64,000 nt of DNA, from the NCBI RefSeq assembly GCF_003438995.1, contig NZ_QSUN01000008.1, forward strand, positions 1-64,000. Direction: 5' to 3'. Source of the stretch: Bacteroides sp. OM05-12 (lineage in GTDB: Bacteria; Bacteroidota; Bacteroidia; Bacteroidales; Bacteroidaceae). Below the pieces are notes generated by a model that was not told the origin of the DNA, made no database searches, and saw only the letters and a list, made by a program, of their open reading frames with translations. Shown in pieces: positions 26,754 to 36,136 of this stretch. The translations under genes and the position numbers were made by a program. Positions within the stretch are counted from its first letter, which is position 1; each line of letters begins with the position of its first letter.

Positions 26754-28121
26754 ATGCCCAACACAGATAACAATCCGCATATATTAGGAACGGAACGCAT
26801 CGGAAAGCTCTTGCTCCAATATTCCATTCCTGCTATCATCGGAATGACGCTGACTTCCTTATACAATATAATAGACAGCGTATTTATCGGTCACGGTGTA
26901 GGTCCGCTGGCAATATCCGGATTAGCTATCTCTTTCCCGTTGATGAATCTCATCATGGCTTTCTGCACATTGGTCGGTGTAGGCGGAGCAACCATTTCAT
27001 CCATCCGGCTCGGGCAGAAAGATAAGCACGGGGCTTCGGAAGTATTGGGAAATGTATTGATGCTTTGTATTATAAATGCAGTACTTTTCGGCTCTGTGTC
27101 ACTTTATTTTCTGGACGATATACTCCGTTTCTTCGGAGCAAGCGAAGGCACATTGCCCTATGCACGGGATTTCATGCAGATAATATTGCTTGGTACACCT
27201 ATATCTTACACCATGATAGGACTGAACAATGTGATGCGGGCTACAGGTTATCCGAAAAAAGCAATGCTTACCTCTATGGTGACAGTAGGATGCAACATTG
27301 TACTGGCTCCTATCTTTATCTTTCATTTCCAATGGGGTATGCGCGGAGCAGGCACGGCAACGGTCATTTCTCAATTCGTCGGTATGGTCTGGATACTTTA
27401 CCACTTCATGAATAAAGAAAGCTACATCCATTTTGAGAAAGGGCTTTACCGTCTTAAACGACGCATTGTCATGAGTATTTTCGGCATCGGGATGTCTCCT
27501 TTTCTGATGAACGTATGTGCATCCGCAGTAGTTATCATTATTAATAACAGTTTGCAAACCAACGGAGGTGACCTTGCCATCGGTGCCTACGGTATCATCA
27601 ACCGGGTACTGACGCTGTTTGTTATGATCGTATTGGGACTAACCATGGGAATGCAACCCATTATCGGTTATAACTTCGGGGCAAAAGTATTTGAGCGTGT
27701 GCGTAAGACTTTAAAATACGGCATCATAACGGGGATTGTCATTACAAGTGTCGGTTTTATCGCCTGCGAACTCTTTCCACATGTTATCGTAGCCATGTTT
27801 ACTGACAATGCGGAACTGACGGAGATCGCTTATACAGGTTTACGAATCACCGTTATGCTGTTTCCACTCGTAGGTTGTCAGATTGTAATCACCAACTTCT
27901 TTCAATCAATCGGTATGGCGAAGATATCGATTTTCCTGTCTCTATCCCGCCAATTGCTTTATCTGTTGCCGTTCCTGTTATTCTTTTCATCCGTCTGGGG
28001 TGTAAAGGGCGTATGGAGCAGTATGCCTGTATCCGATTTCCTGGCATTCGTCACAGCAGTTCTTATGCTTCTTTACCATCTGAAAAAGATGAAAAAGAAA
28101 TACGCTGCGGCAGTTCTTTAG
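26754..28121 (+). CDS. MATE family efflux transporter
   Basis: A 455-residue inner-membrane protein with about 12 helices and internal two-fold symmetry. It starts MPNTDNNPHILGTERIGKLL and QYSIPAIIGMTLTSLYNIID, with the MATE-typical IDSVFIGHGVGPLAISGLAI and, in the second half, GLTMGMQPIIGYNFGAKVFER. It extrudes cationic drugs or metabolites using Na+ or H+; the substrate is not defined. The start at 26754 is supported by the position of the -7 box. It overlaps the convergent aldo/keto reductase gene by 4 bp. Confidence 0.93.
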   Translation: MPNTDNNPHILGTERIGKLLLQYSIPAIIGMTLTSLYNIIDSVFIGHGVGPLAISGLAISFPLMNLIMAFCTLVGVGGATISSIRLGQKDKHGASEVLGNVLMLCIINAVLFGSVSLYFLDDILRFFGASEGTLPYARDFMQIILLGTPISYTMIGLNNVMRATGYPKKAMLTSMVTVGCNIVLAPIFIFHFQWGMRGAGTATVISQFVGMVWILYHFMNKESYIHFEKGLYRLKRRIVMSIFGIGMSPFLMNVCASAVVIIINNSLQTNGGDLAIGAYGIINRVLTLFVMIVLGLTMGMQPIIGYNFGAKVFERVRKTLKYGIITGIVITSVGFIACELFPHVIVAMFTDNAELTEIAYTGLRITVMLFPLVGCQIVITNFFQSIGMAKISIFLSLSRQLLYLLPFLLFFSSVWGVKGVWSSMPVSDFLAFVTAVLMLLYHLKKMKKKYAAAVL

Positions 28122-29500
28122 AACTCCCGCCCTTGCTTTAAATCCTCAACGAATTTATCGATACGCGCCATTTCTTTCGCTATCTGAATGCTTTGCGGAC
28201 AATGGCTTGTGCATTGATCACAACCCACACAATGACTGGCCTGACGCAATTTAGGTACACTGCGGTCATAACCGATCAGAAATGCCCTGCGCGCTTGTCT
28301 ATAATTCTCATCCTGACTGCTTTTGGGAATATTACCTTCATTGACACATCGATTATAATGCAGCAGGATAGCCGGAATATCCAAACCATACGGACAAGGC
28401 ATACAATACTTGCAGTCATTACACGGAATGGTAGGGTACTTCAACATCATCTGTGCAGTTTCTTCCAGCAATTCAAATTCCTCTTCACTACATGGTTCAA
28501 GCGGAGAATAAGTAATTATGTTGTCCTGCAAATGCTCCATATAAGTCATTCCGCTTAAAGCAGTCAGCACCAACGGAAACGAACCGGCAAAGCGGAACGC
28601 CCATGATGCCACACTCTTGTCTGGACGACGTTGTTTAAGCAAGGCTACCAAATGGTCGTTCAGTCGTGACAACCGTCCTCCTAAAAGCGGCTCCATAATA
28701 ACGACAGAGATATTACGCTTCTCCAGTTCCTTATAAAGATATTCCGCATTGACATTCCGCCCCTGCGCATGTCTCCAGTCAGCATAGTTCATCTGTATTT
28801 GTACGAAGTCCCATTTCACATCCAAGGATAACATGTAATCAAACACATCCACATCTCCGTGAAACGACCATCCGAGATTACGAATACGTCCCGCCTCTCG
28901 TTCCTTAACCAAGAAATCCAGCATTCCGTTATCTATATAACGGTCATTCACCAACTGTATACCGGAGCCTCCGCCTACGGAATGCAGCAGGTAATAATCA
29001 AGATAATCCACTTGCAACTCCTTGAACGACTGGTAATACATGGCAAGAGAATTCTCCCGTGTATAGTTAGAAAAGTTAGACAACTTTGTAGCCAAAAAGA
29101 ATTTCTCTCTCGGATGCCTCTTCAAAGCAATACCCGTAGCCTTCTCCGACATTCCCTGACAATAGACGGGTGCAGTATCAAAATAATTAACGCCATGCTC
29201 AATGGCATAATCCACCAATGTATTAACCGCTTCCTGATCGATTATTTCTCCATTCCCATCCGGTGCCGGCATGAGCGGCCAACGCATACAGCCGTATCCC
29301 AGCAAAGAAACTTTGTCTCCCGTAGAGGGATTAGTACGATAAGTCATTTTGTCGAGTGGAACCTCTCCTATATTATAATGATCTGCCGACTTACGCTCCG
29401 GCTTACACCCATAAAAAACAGCTGTCGATACAAAAACTCCACTACCGAGAACTTTCAAAAAGCTCCGGCGATTTATATTATTTCTATTTTCTTTTTTCAT
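28118..29500 (-). CDS. Aldo/keto reductase with Tat signal and two [4Fe-4S]-type motifs
   Basis: A 460-residue protein. The N-terminus has a twin-arginine motif (INRRSFLKVLGSGVFVSTAV), followed by a Cys in FYGCKPE, so it is probably exported folded. The reductase barrel has GYGCMRWPL, NYFDTAPVY (catalytic Asp/Tyr), and YYLLHS. The C-terminal part adds CNDCKYCMPCPYG (near 361) and CVGCDQCTSHCPQSI (near 425), typical iron-sulfur ligands. The ATG at 29500 is preferred over 29539 because AAAGGAG lies 7 bp before it. It lies 16 bp behind the membrane ferredoxin gene, so it probably receives electrons from that protein. Substrate unknown. Confidence 0.88.
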   Translation of the reverse strand: MKKENRNNINRRSFLKVLGSGVFVSTAVFYGCKPERKSADHYNIGEVPLDKMTYRTNPSTGDKVSLLGYGCMRWPLMPAPDGNGEIIDQEAVNTLVDYAIEHGVNYFDTAPVYCQGMSEKATGIALKRHPREKFFLATKLSNFSNYTRENSLAMYYQSFKELQVDYLDYYLLHSVGGGSGIQLVNDRYIDNGMLDFLVKEREAGRIRNLGWSFHGDVDVFDYMLSLDVKWDFVQIQMNYADWRHAQGRNVNAEYLYKELEKRNISVVIMEPLLGGRLSRLNDHLVALLKQRRPDKSVASWAFRFAGSFPLVLTALSGMTYMEHLQDNIITYSPLEPCSEEEFELLEETAQMMLKYPTIPCNDCKYCMPCPYGLDIPAILLHYNRCVNEGNIPKSSQDENYRQARRAFLIGYDRSVPKLRQASHCVGCDQCTSHCPQSIQIAKEMARIDKFVEDLKQGREF

Positions 29501-29516
29501 AACCAACTCCTTTGTT

Positions 29517-31025
29517 TTAGATAATACGGTGTCTTTCATGCCCTTCTACATAAATAGCACTGAACGGGCGGGCAGGACAAAGATTCTCACAAGCTCCACA
29601 ACCAATGCAACGTTCTGTATTAACTACAGGAATTTTCGGAGAATCCATATCATCGGCATCAACAGGTACCATCTGTATTGCTCCCGTCGGACAATGACGG
29701 AAGCAATTTCCGCAGTCTACGCCATCCGTTAATACTACACAATTTTCTTTTATCCACACCGCATGCCCAATCTGAATAGCAGATTTATCCGCAGCAGTAA
29801 CCGGACGTATCGCTCCGGCAGGACAAACCTCCGAACACTTTGTACATTCCGGACGACAATATCCCCGTTCATAAGACATCTCAGGTTGCATTAATTTCAT
29901 CAGGTCACCGGATGGACGTAACACTTGATTCGGACACGCTGAAACACAAAGTTGACAGCCCGTGCAGTGCTGCGCCAAATGACCGATACTTAGCGAACCG
30001 GCAGGGGTTATAGGCGTGCTACGATTAGGAATTTTCTTATCTTCAATCGCAGCTAAACCACCATCCACTTTCTTCTCCTGTGCTTTAATGACAGAAGTCG
30101 CAGCAAATAAAGCGGTCACAGAAAGAAAATCTCTACGTGCATTGCTCACTTGTTTGGATGAGCCGGAATTTTCTACCGTATTATTACCTGCGAGTTTCTC
30201 CTTTGCCAATGATTTATGTTCATACGTTATCGCATTCTGACGACACTTGTCCATGCAATCCATACAAGCGACACAACGACTGTAATCTATCTTATGTTCT
30301 TTTGAATTTATGCAAGAAGCCTTACAATTACGGGCACATAATCCGCAACCATTGCATTTTTCCGTATCAATAACCGGTTTTAAGAAAGAATATCTGGCAA
30401 GGAAACCCAATATCGTACCTACCGGACAAATCGTATTACAGTAAGTACGCCCGTTACGCCAAGCCAAAACTATGAGGACAACAAATGTGACAGCAGCAAT
30501 AACAAAGGTAGATAAGCTCTTCATCCATATATCTACGGTATAAAATGCATAACTGTCCATCCGTTCGGCTATATAAGCAAAGAAATTGTTTCCCCATTGA
30601 TAGATAGGAGCAAATAAGTTTGAGGCAATCCGTCCGTATGAACTATAAGGTGCCAGTAATGCTACAAACGAGCCGATTCTTGCAACAAGTGCAATAACAA
30701 ATACTGCCAGCACTCCATATCGTAACCAGACCAATGTCGGGGAGTAACGAAACCGATTCTTTTTTCTTTTTCCGGCCATCCACGATACTACATCTTGGAA
30801 TACACCAAGCGGACATATAACCGAACAGTATATACGTCCGAATATCAAAGTCAGAGCTATAAGAAAAACTACCACTCCTACGTTCAATGCCAGCAATGCC
30901 GGCAAGAACTGTACTTTAGCCATCCACCCAAACCATGCATGCAATGTTCCTGTAAAATCAAGGAACAGAAGTGTAATTAGGACAAAGAAAAAAATAGCAA
31001 AAGCTATTCTGATTTTACGTAGCAT
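29517..31025 (-). CDS. NapH/NosR-like membrane ferredoxin with internal twin-arginine motif
   Basis: A 502-residue protein. Residues 1-215 contain about five membrane helices and two loops of the NapH type (GRIYCSVICPLGVFQD and GRTYCNTICPVGTILG). A cytosolic ferredoxin pair follows (CNGCGLCARNCKASC, CVACMDCMDKC). Near residue 297 is SNARRDFLSVTALFAATSVI, a complete Tat-type motif in mid-protein. Behind it come four more iron-sulfur motifs (CTGCQLCVSACP, CTKCSEVCPAG, CGNCFRHCP, CIGCGACENLCP). It would pass electrons across the membrane, likely to the co-transcribed aldo/keto reductase. Similar fused proteins exist in anaerobes, but the donor and acceptor are not known. Confidence 0.85.
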   Translation of the reverse strand: MLRKIRIAFAIFFFVLITLLFLDFTGTLHAWFGWMAKVQFLPALLALNVGVVVFLIALTLIFGRIYCSVICPLGVFQDVVSWMAGKRKKNRFRYSPTLVWLRYGVLAVFVIALVARIGSFVALLAPYSSYGRIASNLFAPIYQWGNNFFAYIAERMDSYAFYTVDIWMKSLSTFVIAAVTFVVLIVLAWRNGRTYCNTICPVGTILGFLARYSFLKPVIDTEKCNGCGLCARNCKASCINSKEHKIDYSRCVACMDCMDKCRQNAITYEHKSLAKEKLAGNNTVENSGSSKQVSNARRDFLSVTALFAATSVIKAQEKKVDGGLAAIEDKKIPNRSTPITPAGSLSIGHLAQHCTGCQLCVSACPNQVLRPSGDLMKLMQPEMSYERGYCRPECTKCSEVCPAGAIRPVTAADKSAIQIGHAVWIKENCVVLTDGVDCGNCFRHCPTGAIQMVPVDADDMDSPKIPVVNTERCIGCGACENLCPARPFSAIYVEGHERHRII

Positions 31026-31085
31026 AATTATCCTTTATTCGTTTTTAATTATTAGATTTCAATGTCATTTCATATATTAATTGTG

Positions 31086-31093
31086 CAAAAATA
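31086..31093 (-). promoter_or_regulatory. Possible -7 box of the ferredoxin/reductase operon
   Basis: TATTTTTG on the minus strand fits TAnnTTTG. The position 20 bp upstream is TTT instead of TTG. Leader about 54 nt. Confidence 0.4.
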
Positions 31094-31192
31094 CATATTT
31101 CCAGTATAAAAAGAAACATTTATTATAAAATCTCTTACCTTTTATATAAATTCGAGCTACAAACCATTGTATTGTATTTCAGTTTTATTTCC

Positions 31193-31200
31193 TATCTTTG
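31193..31200 (+). promoter_or_regulatory. -7 box of the GH29 gene
   Basis: TATCTTTG fits TAnnTTTG. TTG triplets lie 18 and 23 bp upstream, on either side of the preferred 20. Transcription would start about 19 nt before the start codon. Confidence 0.5.
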
Positions 31201-31225
31201 ATGCGAATCTTAACAATTACAACAT

Positions 31226-32557
31226 ATGACAAAAAACACACTCTTTAAAAGTCTACTTGTTTTCGCAGTATTATGCTTAACAACTACCCATTTTTGTAAT
31301 GCGGACACGAAAGAAAAAAAGTACATTCCGACAGAAGAAAACATGAATTCACGTGAAGCGTTCAGGGACGATAAGTTTGGAATCTTCTTGCATTGGGGAT
31401 TATACAGTATGCTGGCACGCGGTGAATGGACTATGACCAACCAAAATCTGAACCGGGACGAATATGCAAAGCTTGCTTCCGGATTCTATCCTTCCAAATT
31501 CGATGCTCACGAATGGGTATCAGCCATTAAAGCATCCGGAGCCAAATATATTTGTTTTACTACCCGTCACCATGAAGGTTTCTCCATGTTTCACACACAA
31601 TGGTCGGATTATAATATCGTAGACGCAACCCCTTTTAAGAGGGATGTGTTGAAGGAATTGGCAGATGAATGTCATAAACAGGGAATCGCTCTTCATCTTT
31701 ATTACTCTCATTTAGACTGGTACCGTGAGGATTATTATCCCCTCGGCAGAACCGGAAGAGGAACAGGACGGACCAAACACGGAGAATGGAAAACCTATTA
31801 CCAATTTATGAATAACCAATTGACGGAACTATTAACGAACTATGGCCCGATACGTACCATTTGGTTTGACGGTTGGTGGGATCACGATCAAGACCCTGAT
31901 TTCGATTGGCAACTGCCCGAACAATATGCAATGATTCATCGTCTGCAACCATCCTGCCTGATTGGTAACAATCATCATCAAATACCTTTTGCAGGAGAAG
32001 ATATACAAATATTCGAGCGTGACCTGCCGGGAGAAAACAGTTCCGGACTATCCGGTCAGGACATCAGTGCACTACCGTTGGAAACCTGTGAAACAATGAA
32101 TGGTATGTGGGGATATAAAATCACCGATCAGGAATACAAATCGCCAAAAACACTTATCCACTATTTGGTAAAAGCTGCAGGGAAGAATGCGAACCTGTTG
32201 ATGAATATCGGTCCGCAACCCAACGGAGAATTGCCGGAAATAGCAATATCACGCTTAAAAGAAATCGGTGAATGGATGAAAATATACGGAGAAACCATCT
32301 ACGGAACACGTAGTGGAAGCGTAGCCCCGCATGATTGGGGAGTAACTACCCGAAAAGAAAACCGTATGTTTGTGCATATTCTTGATTTACCGGATAATGG
32401 TTTATATCTTCCTATGACCGAAAAAGTAAAGAAAGCAGTCGTATTCAAAGATAAGACTCCGATAAAATATATGCAAGATAAACAAGGTGTAGTACTTAAA
32501 TTTAAAGAAGCTCCAACAGATATAGATTATGTGATAGAGCTGACATTAGCTGACTAA
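31226..32557 (+). CDS. GH29 alpha-L-fucosidase
   Basis: A 443-residue secreted enzyme with a signal peptide (LLVFAVLCLTTTHFCNA). The (beta/alpha)8 domain shows DDKFGIFLHWGLYSMLARGE, CFTTRHHEGFSMF and the nucleophile motif RTIWFDGWWDHD (first Asp). LLMNIGPQPNGELP is also family-typical. GH29 retaining fucosidases remove alpha-linked fucose from milk and mucin glycans; the subfamily (broad or alpha-1,3/4-specific) cannot be told from sequence by eye. It is followed after 8 bp by cutC, probably as one transcript. Confidence 0.93.
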   Translation: MTKNTLFKSLLVFAVLCLTTTHFCNADTKEKKYIPTEENMNSREAFRDDKFGIFLHWGLYSMLARGEWTMTNQNLNRDEYAKLASGFYPSKFDAHEWVSAIKASGAKYICFTTRHHEGFSMFHTQWSDYNIVDATPFKRDVLKELADECHKQGIALHLYYSHLDWYREDYYPLGRTGRGTGRTKHGEWKTYYQFMNNQLTELLTNYGPIRTIWFDGWWDHDQDPDFDWQLPEQYAMIHRLQPSCLIGNNHHQIPFAGEDIQIFERDLPGENSSGLSGQDISALPLETCETMNGMWGYKITDQEYKSPKTLIHYLVKAAGKNANLLMNIGPQPNGELPEIAISRLKEIGEWMKIYGETIYGTRSGSVAPHDWGVTTRKENRMFVHILDLPDNGLYLPMTEKVKKAVVFKDKTPIKYMQDKQGVVLKFKEAPTDIDYVIELTLAD

Positions 32558-32565
32558 CTTATCTT

Positions 32566-33312
32566 ATGAACCGGAAATATAAAATAGAAATATGTGCCAA
32601 TTCCGTAGAAAGCGCGATTGAAGCACAACGGGGAGGCGCTTACAGAGTAGAACTATGTGCCGGCATACCGGAAGGAGGAACGACACCTTCTTACGGTGAA
32701 ATTAAAATGGCACGGGAACTGTTAAGTATCCGGCTACACGTGATTATCCGTCCTCGTGGAGGCGATTTCCTATATACTCCATTAGAACAAAGCATCATGC
32801 TGCATGACATCGATATGGCACGTCAACTAGGTGCGGACGGAGTCGTATTCGGATGCCTGACTCCCGATGGTGATATTGACCTGCCATTAATGGAAAGACT
32901 AATGAAAGCATCAGAAGGAATGTCGGTTACTTTTCATCGTGCTTTTGATATGTGTCGTAATCCACGAAAAGCGCTGGAAAAAATTATTGCCTTAGGTTGC
33001 GACAGAATATTAACTTCCGGACAACAAGCCACCGCAGAAAAAGGAATTTCTCTTCTCAAAGAGTTGAATGTACAGGCTGACGGAAGAATCATCATAATGC
33101 CGGGATGCGGAGTGAACAGTGATAATATCCGTAAAATAGCAGAAGAGACCGGAGCTTCCGAGTTCCATTTCTCCGGACGTTCATCCATCGAGAGTAAAAT
33201 GAACTACCGGAATCCTGCCGTTTCAATGGGAGGTACCGTAAAAATAGAAGAGTACAGCAGGGAAATAACAGACCATACTAAAGTAGAAAAAGCCATCGGT
33301 AAACTTCTATAA
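32566..33312 (+). CDS. cutC: CutC family protein
   Basis: A 248-residue TIM-barrel protein. Family features: IEICANSVESAIEAQRGGAY, VELCAGIPEGGTTPSYGEIK, IRPRGGDFLYT, DGVVFGCLTPDGDID, TFHRAFDMCRNP, CDRILTSGQQATAEKG and IIIMPGCGVNSDN. CutC was named for a proposed role in copper homeostasis in E. coli, but that role is disputed and its biochemical activity is unknown. The position 8 bp behind a fucosidase gene is not explained by copper handling. An intrinsic terminator follows. Confidence 0.93.
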   Translation: MNRKYKIEICANSVESAIEAQRGGAYRVELCAGIPEGGTTPSYGEIKMARELLSIRLHVIIRPRGGDFLYTPLEQSIMLHDIDMARQLGADGVVFGCLTPDGDIDLPLMERLMKASEGMSVTFHRAFDMCRNPRKALEKIIALGCDRILTSGQQATAEKGISLLKELNVQADGRIIIMPGCGVNSDNIRKIAEETGASEFHFSGRSSIESKMNYRNPAVSMGGTVKIEEYSREITDHTKVEKAIGKLL

Positions 33313-33327
33313 AGATTATTATAAAGA

Positions 33328-33375
33328 AGAGAGGCTGCATTTCGTTTATTTTGAAGTGCAGCCTCTCTCTTATTT
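33328..33375 (+). terminator. Terminator behind cutC (probably bidirectional)
   Basis: AGAGAGGCTGCA (33328-33339) pairs perfectly with TGCAGCCTCTCT (33357-33368), with TTTC/GAAG extending the stem inward. CTTATTT follows on the plus strand. It sits between two convergent genes and can serve the leftward lipoprotein gene ending at 33385. Confidence 0.75.
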
Positions 33376-33384
33376 CAGTATAAC

Positions 33385-36027
33385 CTAAAGTTTATGAATT
33401 ACTTTCATCAACTGTTCTCCTAAACCAATCGTATAGCCTTGAGATACGAATACTACACGATTGAATGTATCGGCTATTACAAATATCGGAAGCTGGTTTC
33501 CTCCAACCAGTTTCATTCCGTCAACAATCATTTTCTGAATTTCGCCGTTACTATCTATTCCCCATGTAATCGTAGAAGGAAGCCCGGGAAAATCATCCGC
33601 ATGGAATTTACTTTGCATATTCCGATTCGGAAACAAAAGTACCATTCCTCTGCCCCACTGCTCGAAATCTGATTTTAAAGCGGCAATATCACGTAAAGCA
33701 TGGTTTGTCGGTTCCTGTCCCACGCCCAATATTGCAATGATGTAATACCCACGCCCGGTCGTATTGAGCAAACTTTGAGGTTCTTCTTTCCCTACCGGTA
33801 AAAACATTGCTTCTGCATTCAGATTACCTATAATCTTTACTTCGTCCGGATTATCCTGCATAACGAGATCAATGTGAGTAGTCTTACCCGGCTCCACATT
33901 AAAGAAAGAAACATTCGCAAGCACACTTCCGCTGGCCAAACGAGTACCGGTAGTCAGCATATAATAACCGGTATCTATTTCTAAAGGTTGTTTCAAAAGT
34001 TGTGCCCAACTACTGCTTTCATCTTCCGGGAAGTTCATCAGCCGGAATGTCCCGTCTTCAAACCGTGATAAAGTATAGTGAGAATAATAAAGCGGATTAT
34101 CCAAAGCTTTCACCGCCTTATAATCTGCAACCAACATCCCTTTCGGATTATTTTGCTGCAACTCTTCCGTAAAAGTAACGTCTACCCATTGGTTTGCCCC
34201 ATCGGCATACTGTACCTTTTCGGTAACTTCATCCACCCGTGCGGGTACACCCAAACTGCGCAACACGGCCACAAAGAAATTATCTCTCGATTCCTCATCC
34301 GTGACACGGACATTCCACACTCCTTCCGGCGACATTAATATTCGGGTAGTATTCATATCATTACGAAGAATAATATTCTTATTGCACCAATCTATTAATG
34401 TTCTCGGCTCTTTTACGAATCCTTCCGCCAACTCTTTGTCGATATTCTGCTTAAAGAACAACTTATAAGGAGTAAGCATTTCATAAGTTATTCTCGGATT
34501 AAGCACATATTGGTCGAAAAGTGGAGAAACTACTTCCGGTGTATTCAACAAATGGTCTGTCAGCACCAAAGCGGGCGTATCACGCAAATCCTTTTCCGAA
34601 ATAACCTTCAGCAAACGTATAGCCAGCGGTCGTTGTTCCGATGTTGTACTGCTCAAGAACGACATTATCTCCTGATAATTGCCTCTCGTGGCTGATAGCA
34701 GCGGGAGTAATTCATTTACATCTGTTCCTGTTTCTTTCGCAAATTCCTTTATACGTTCCTCATTCAAGAAAGTTGAGACATAAGCATTACGGATAGAGTC
34801 TTCCTGTTCCATACGAATTGTATTTTCGGCTCTCTGCTCTTCGGAAACCGGAACATTAATGACCTTCTCTACAGGTGGAATAACTTCCAAAGGCAAAGAA
34901 TAGGCCTCACCCTCGGTCTTATCCAATACTATTTTTAAAATGTCTGTCTTACCGAAAGATAATTTTCCATAGCCGAACTTCCCGTCTTTCGAAGCCCAAA
35001 CCAACATATCTCCTTTACCGGCAGTCAGAGATGTTTTCCCGTCTTTATCCGTCATTTTAGATACTGCCGTATAGAACTCTGCATAGTTATATATCTTAAA
35101 TTCTACCTTTGCACCTTCAATGGGTTGATCATTCCTATCTACTACATTAATCTCTGCTTTCGATGTGGAAGCATAATTATCTATCACATTTATCTCTGTA
35201 TAATTCGGAGTTACTTTTATCACTTCTTCCGGACCGTCATAATGTCCAAAGACCTTAGTGTGCATCAACATACCACGGGCAGCCGGAGCATTAAACCAGC
35301 CTAAATCCAATACCGGTTCCGGTTCACAAGCACCTAAGAAATGCCATTTCCCGTCTACCCACGCTTCCACCCAAGCATGATTATCGTCCGTATGCGCCCA
35401 TCTGGGTGTGTAGACTTGCCTTGCCGGAATACCGACCGAACGCAAAGCGGCAACTAAGAAGGTCGATTCTTCACCACAACGACCGTATGCGGTCTTCACA
35501 GAAGCCAATGGAGAACTTGTGCGGGCATCAGACGGTTTATAAACCACCTTTTCATGACACCAATGATTGACTTCCAACACGGCATCCTGCAAAGAAAGAT
35601 TCTTAACCCGGTCTTTCAACTCTTCGTAAAATACTTGGCGCGCTTCATCCAGATTCTCATTATTCACCCGATAGGGCAACACAAAGTGACGAAATTCTCG
35701 TTCTGGGATTATTTTCCCCCAAGGCATCTCCTCGCGTGCTTTAAAAGCATATTGCACATTCATCAAATGAAAATCACCCGGATAATCCGCTAAATCCGAC
35801 AATGGCATATATGCATATAGAAAGGTTAAGGCTTCGGATTCTTTCTGGGATAATTGTCGGTTAAAGATGTCAAACAGATTCCCTTCCGTCAGTACTTCCT
35901 TGCGAGCCGCAAAATCATGATTAACAATCTCCCGTTCTTTTGAATCCGTAATAAAGTGTTGTGAACAAGACAATAAGCTACTCCATAGCATTATTGCCAG
36001 TAATGAAAGATAAGTAGGTTTTTTCAT
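33385..36027 (-). CDS. Transglutaminase-like lipoprotein with C-terminal thioredoxin-like region
   Basis: An 880-residue protein. The ATG at 36027 is chosen because it gives a lipoprotein signal (KPTYLSLLAIMLWSSLLSC) and lies behind a full promoter; a longer frame from 36201 would overlap the divergent gene. Near residue 180 is a transglutaminase core, GRCGEESTFLVAALRSVGIP with Cys, then DDNHAWVEAWVDGKWHFLG with His; the usual third Asp is not obvious. A second, degenerate copy (FFVAVLRSLGVPARV) occurs near 620. The end (LKSDFEQWGRGMVLLFPNRN) resembles a thioredoxin-like fold without CxxC. It may be an envelope protease or cross-linking enzyme; the substrate is unknown. Confidence 0.8.
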   Translation of the reverse strand: MKKPTYLSLLAIMLWSSLLSCSQHFITDSKEREIVNHDFAARKEVLTEGNLFDIFNRQLSQKESEALTFLYAYMPLSDLADYPGDFHLMNVQYAFKAREEMPWGKIIPEREFRHFVLPYRVNNENLDEARQVFYEELKDRVKNLSLQDAVLEVNHWCHEKVVYKPSDARTSSPLASVKTAYGRCGEESTFLVAALRSVGIPARQVYTPRWAHTDDNHAWVEAWVDGKWHFLGACEPEPVLDLGWFNAPAARGMLMHTKVFGHYDGPEEVIKVTPNYTEINVIDNYASTSKAEINVVDRNDQPIEGAKVEFKIYNYAEFYTAVSKMTDKDGKTSLTAGKGDMLVWASKDGKFGYGKLSFGKTDILKIVLDKTEGEAYSLPLEVIPPVEKVINVPVSEEQRAENTIRMEQEDSIRNAYVSTFLNEERIKEFAKETGTDVNELLPLLSATRGNYQEIMSFLSSTTSEQRPLAIRLLKVISEKDLRDTPALVLTDHLLNTPEVVSPLFDQYVLNPRITYEMLTPYKLFFKQNIDKELAEGFVKEPRTLIDWCNKNIILRNDMNTTRILMSPEGVWNVRVTDEESRDNFFVAVLRSLGVPARVDEVTEKVQYADGANQWVDVTFTEELQQNNPKGMLVADYKAVKALDNPLYYSHYTLSRFEDGTFRLMNFPEDESSSWAQLLKQPLEIDTGYYMLTTGTRLASGSVLANVSFFNVEPGKTTHIDLVMQDNPDEVKIIGNLNAEAMFLPVGKEEPQSLLNTTGRGYYIIAILGVGQEPTNHALRDIAALKSDFEQWGRGMVLLFPNRNMQSKFHADDFPGLPSTITWGIDSNGEIQKMIVDGMKLVGGNQLPIFVIADTFNRVVFVSQGYTIGLGEQLMKVIHKL

Positions 36028-36053
36028 AATAAAAGCTTTTAGTAGTTTCCCCA

Positions 36054-36084
36054 CAAAGATAAAAAAGCCTTTATTCAAAACCAA
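36054..36084 (-). promoter_or_regulatory. Promoter of the transglutaminase-like gene
   Basis: TTG (36082-36084), 20 bp, TATCTTTG (36054-36061) on the minus strand: a full match. The leader is about 20 nt to the ATG at 36027. Confidence 0.7.
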
Positions 36085-36102
36085 AATATCACCAAAATTG
36101 TT

Positions 36103-36110
36103 TATATTTG
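36103..36110 (+). promoter_or_regulatory. -7 box of the antiporter gene
   Basis: TATATTTG fits TAnnTTTG and lies 27 bp before the ATG at 36137. Any start codon at 36098 would lie upstream of the transcript, so it is rejected. Confidence 0.5.
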
Positions 36111-36136
36111 AAGAAAATTTGTCACGTTTAAATGAT

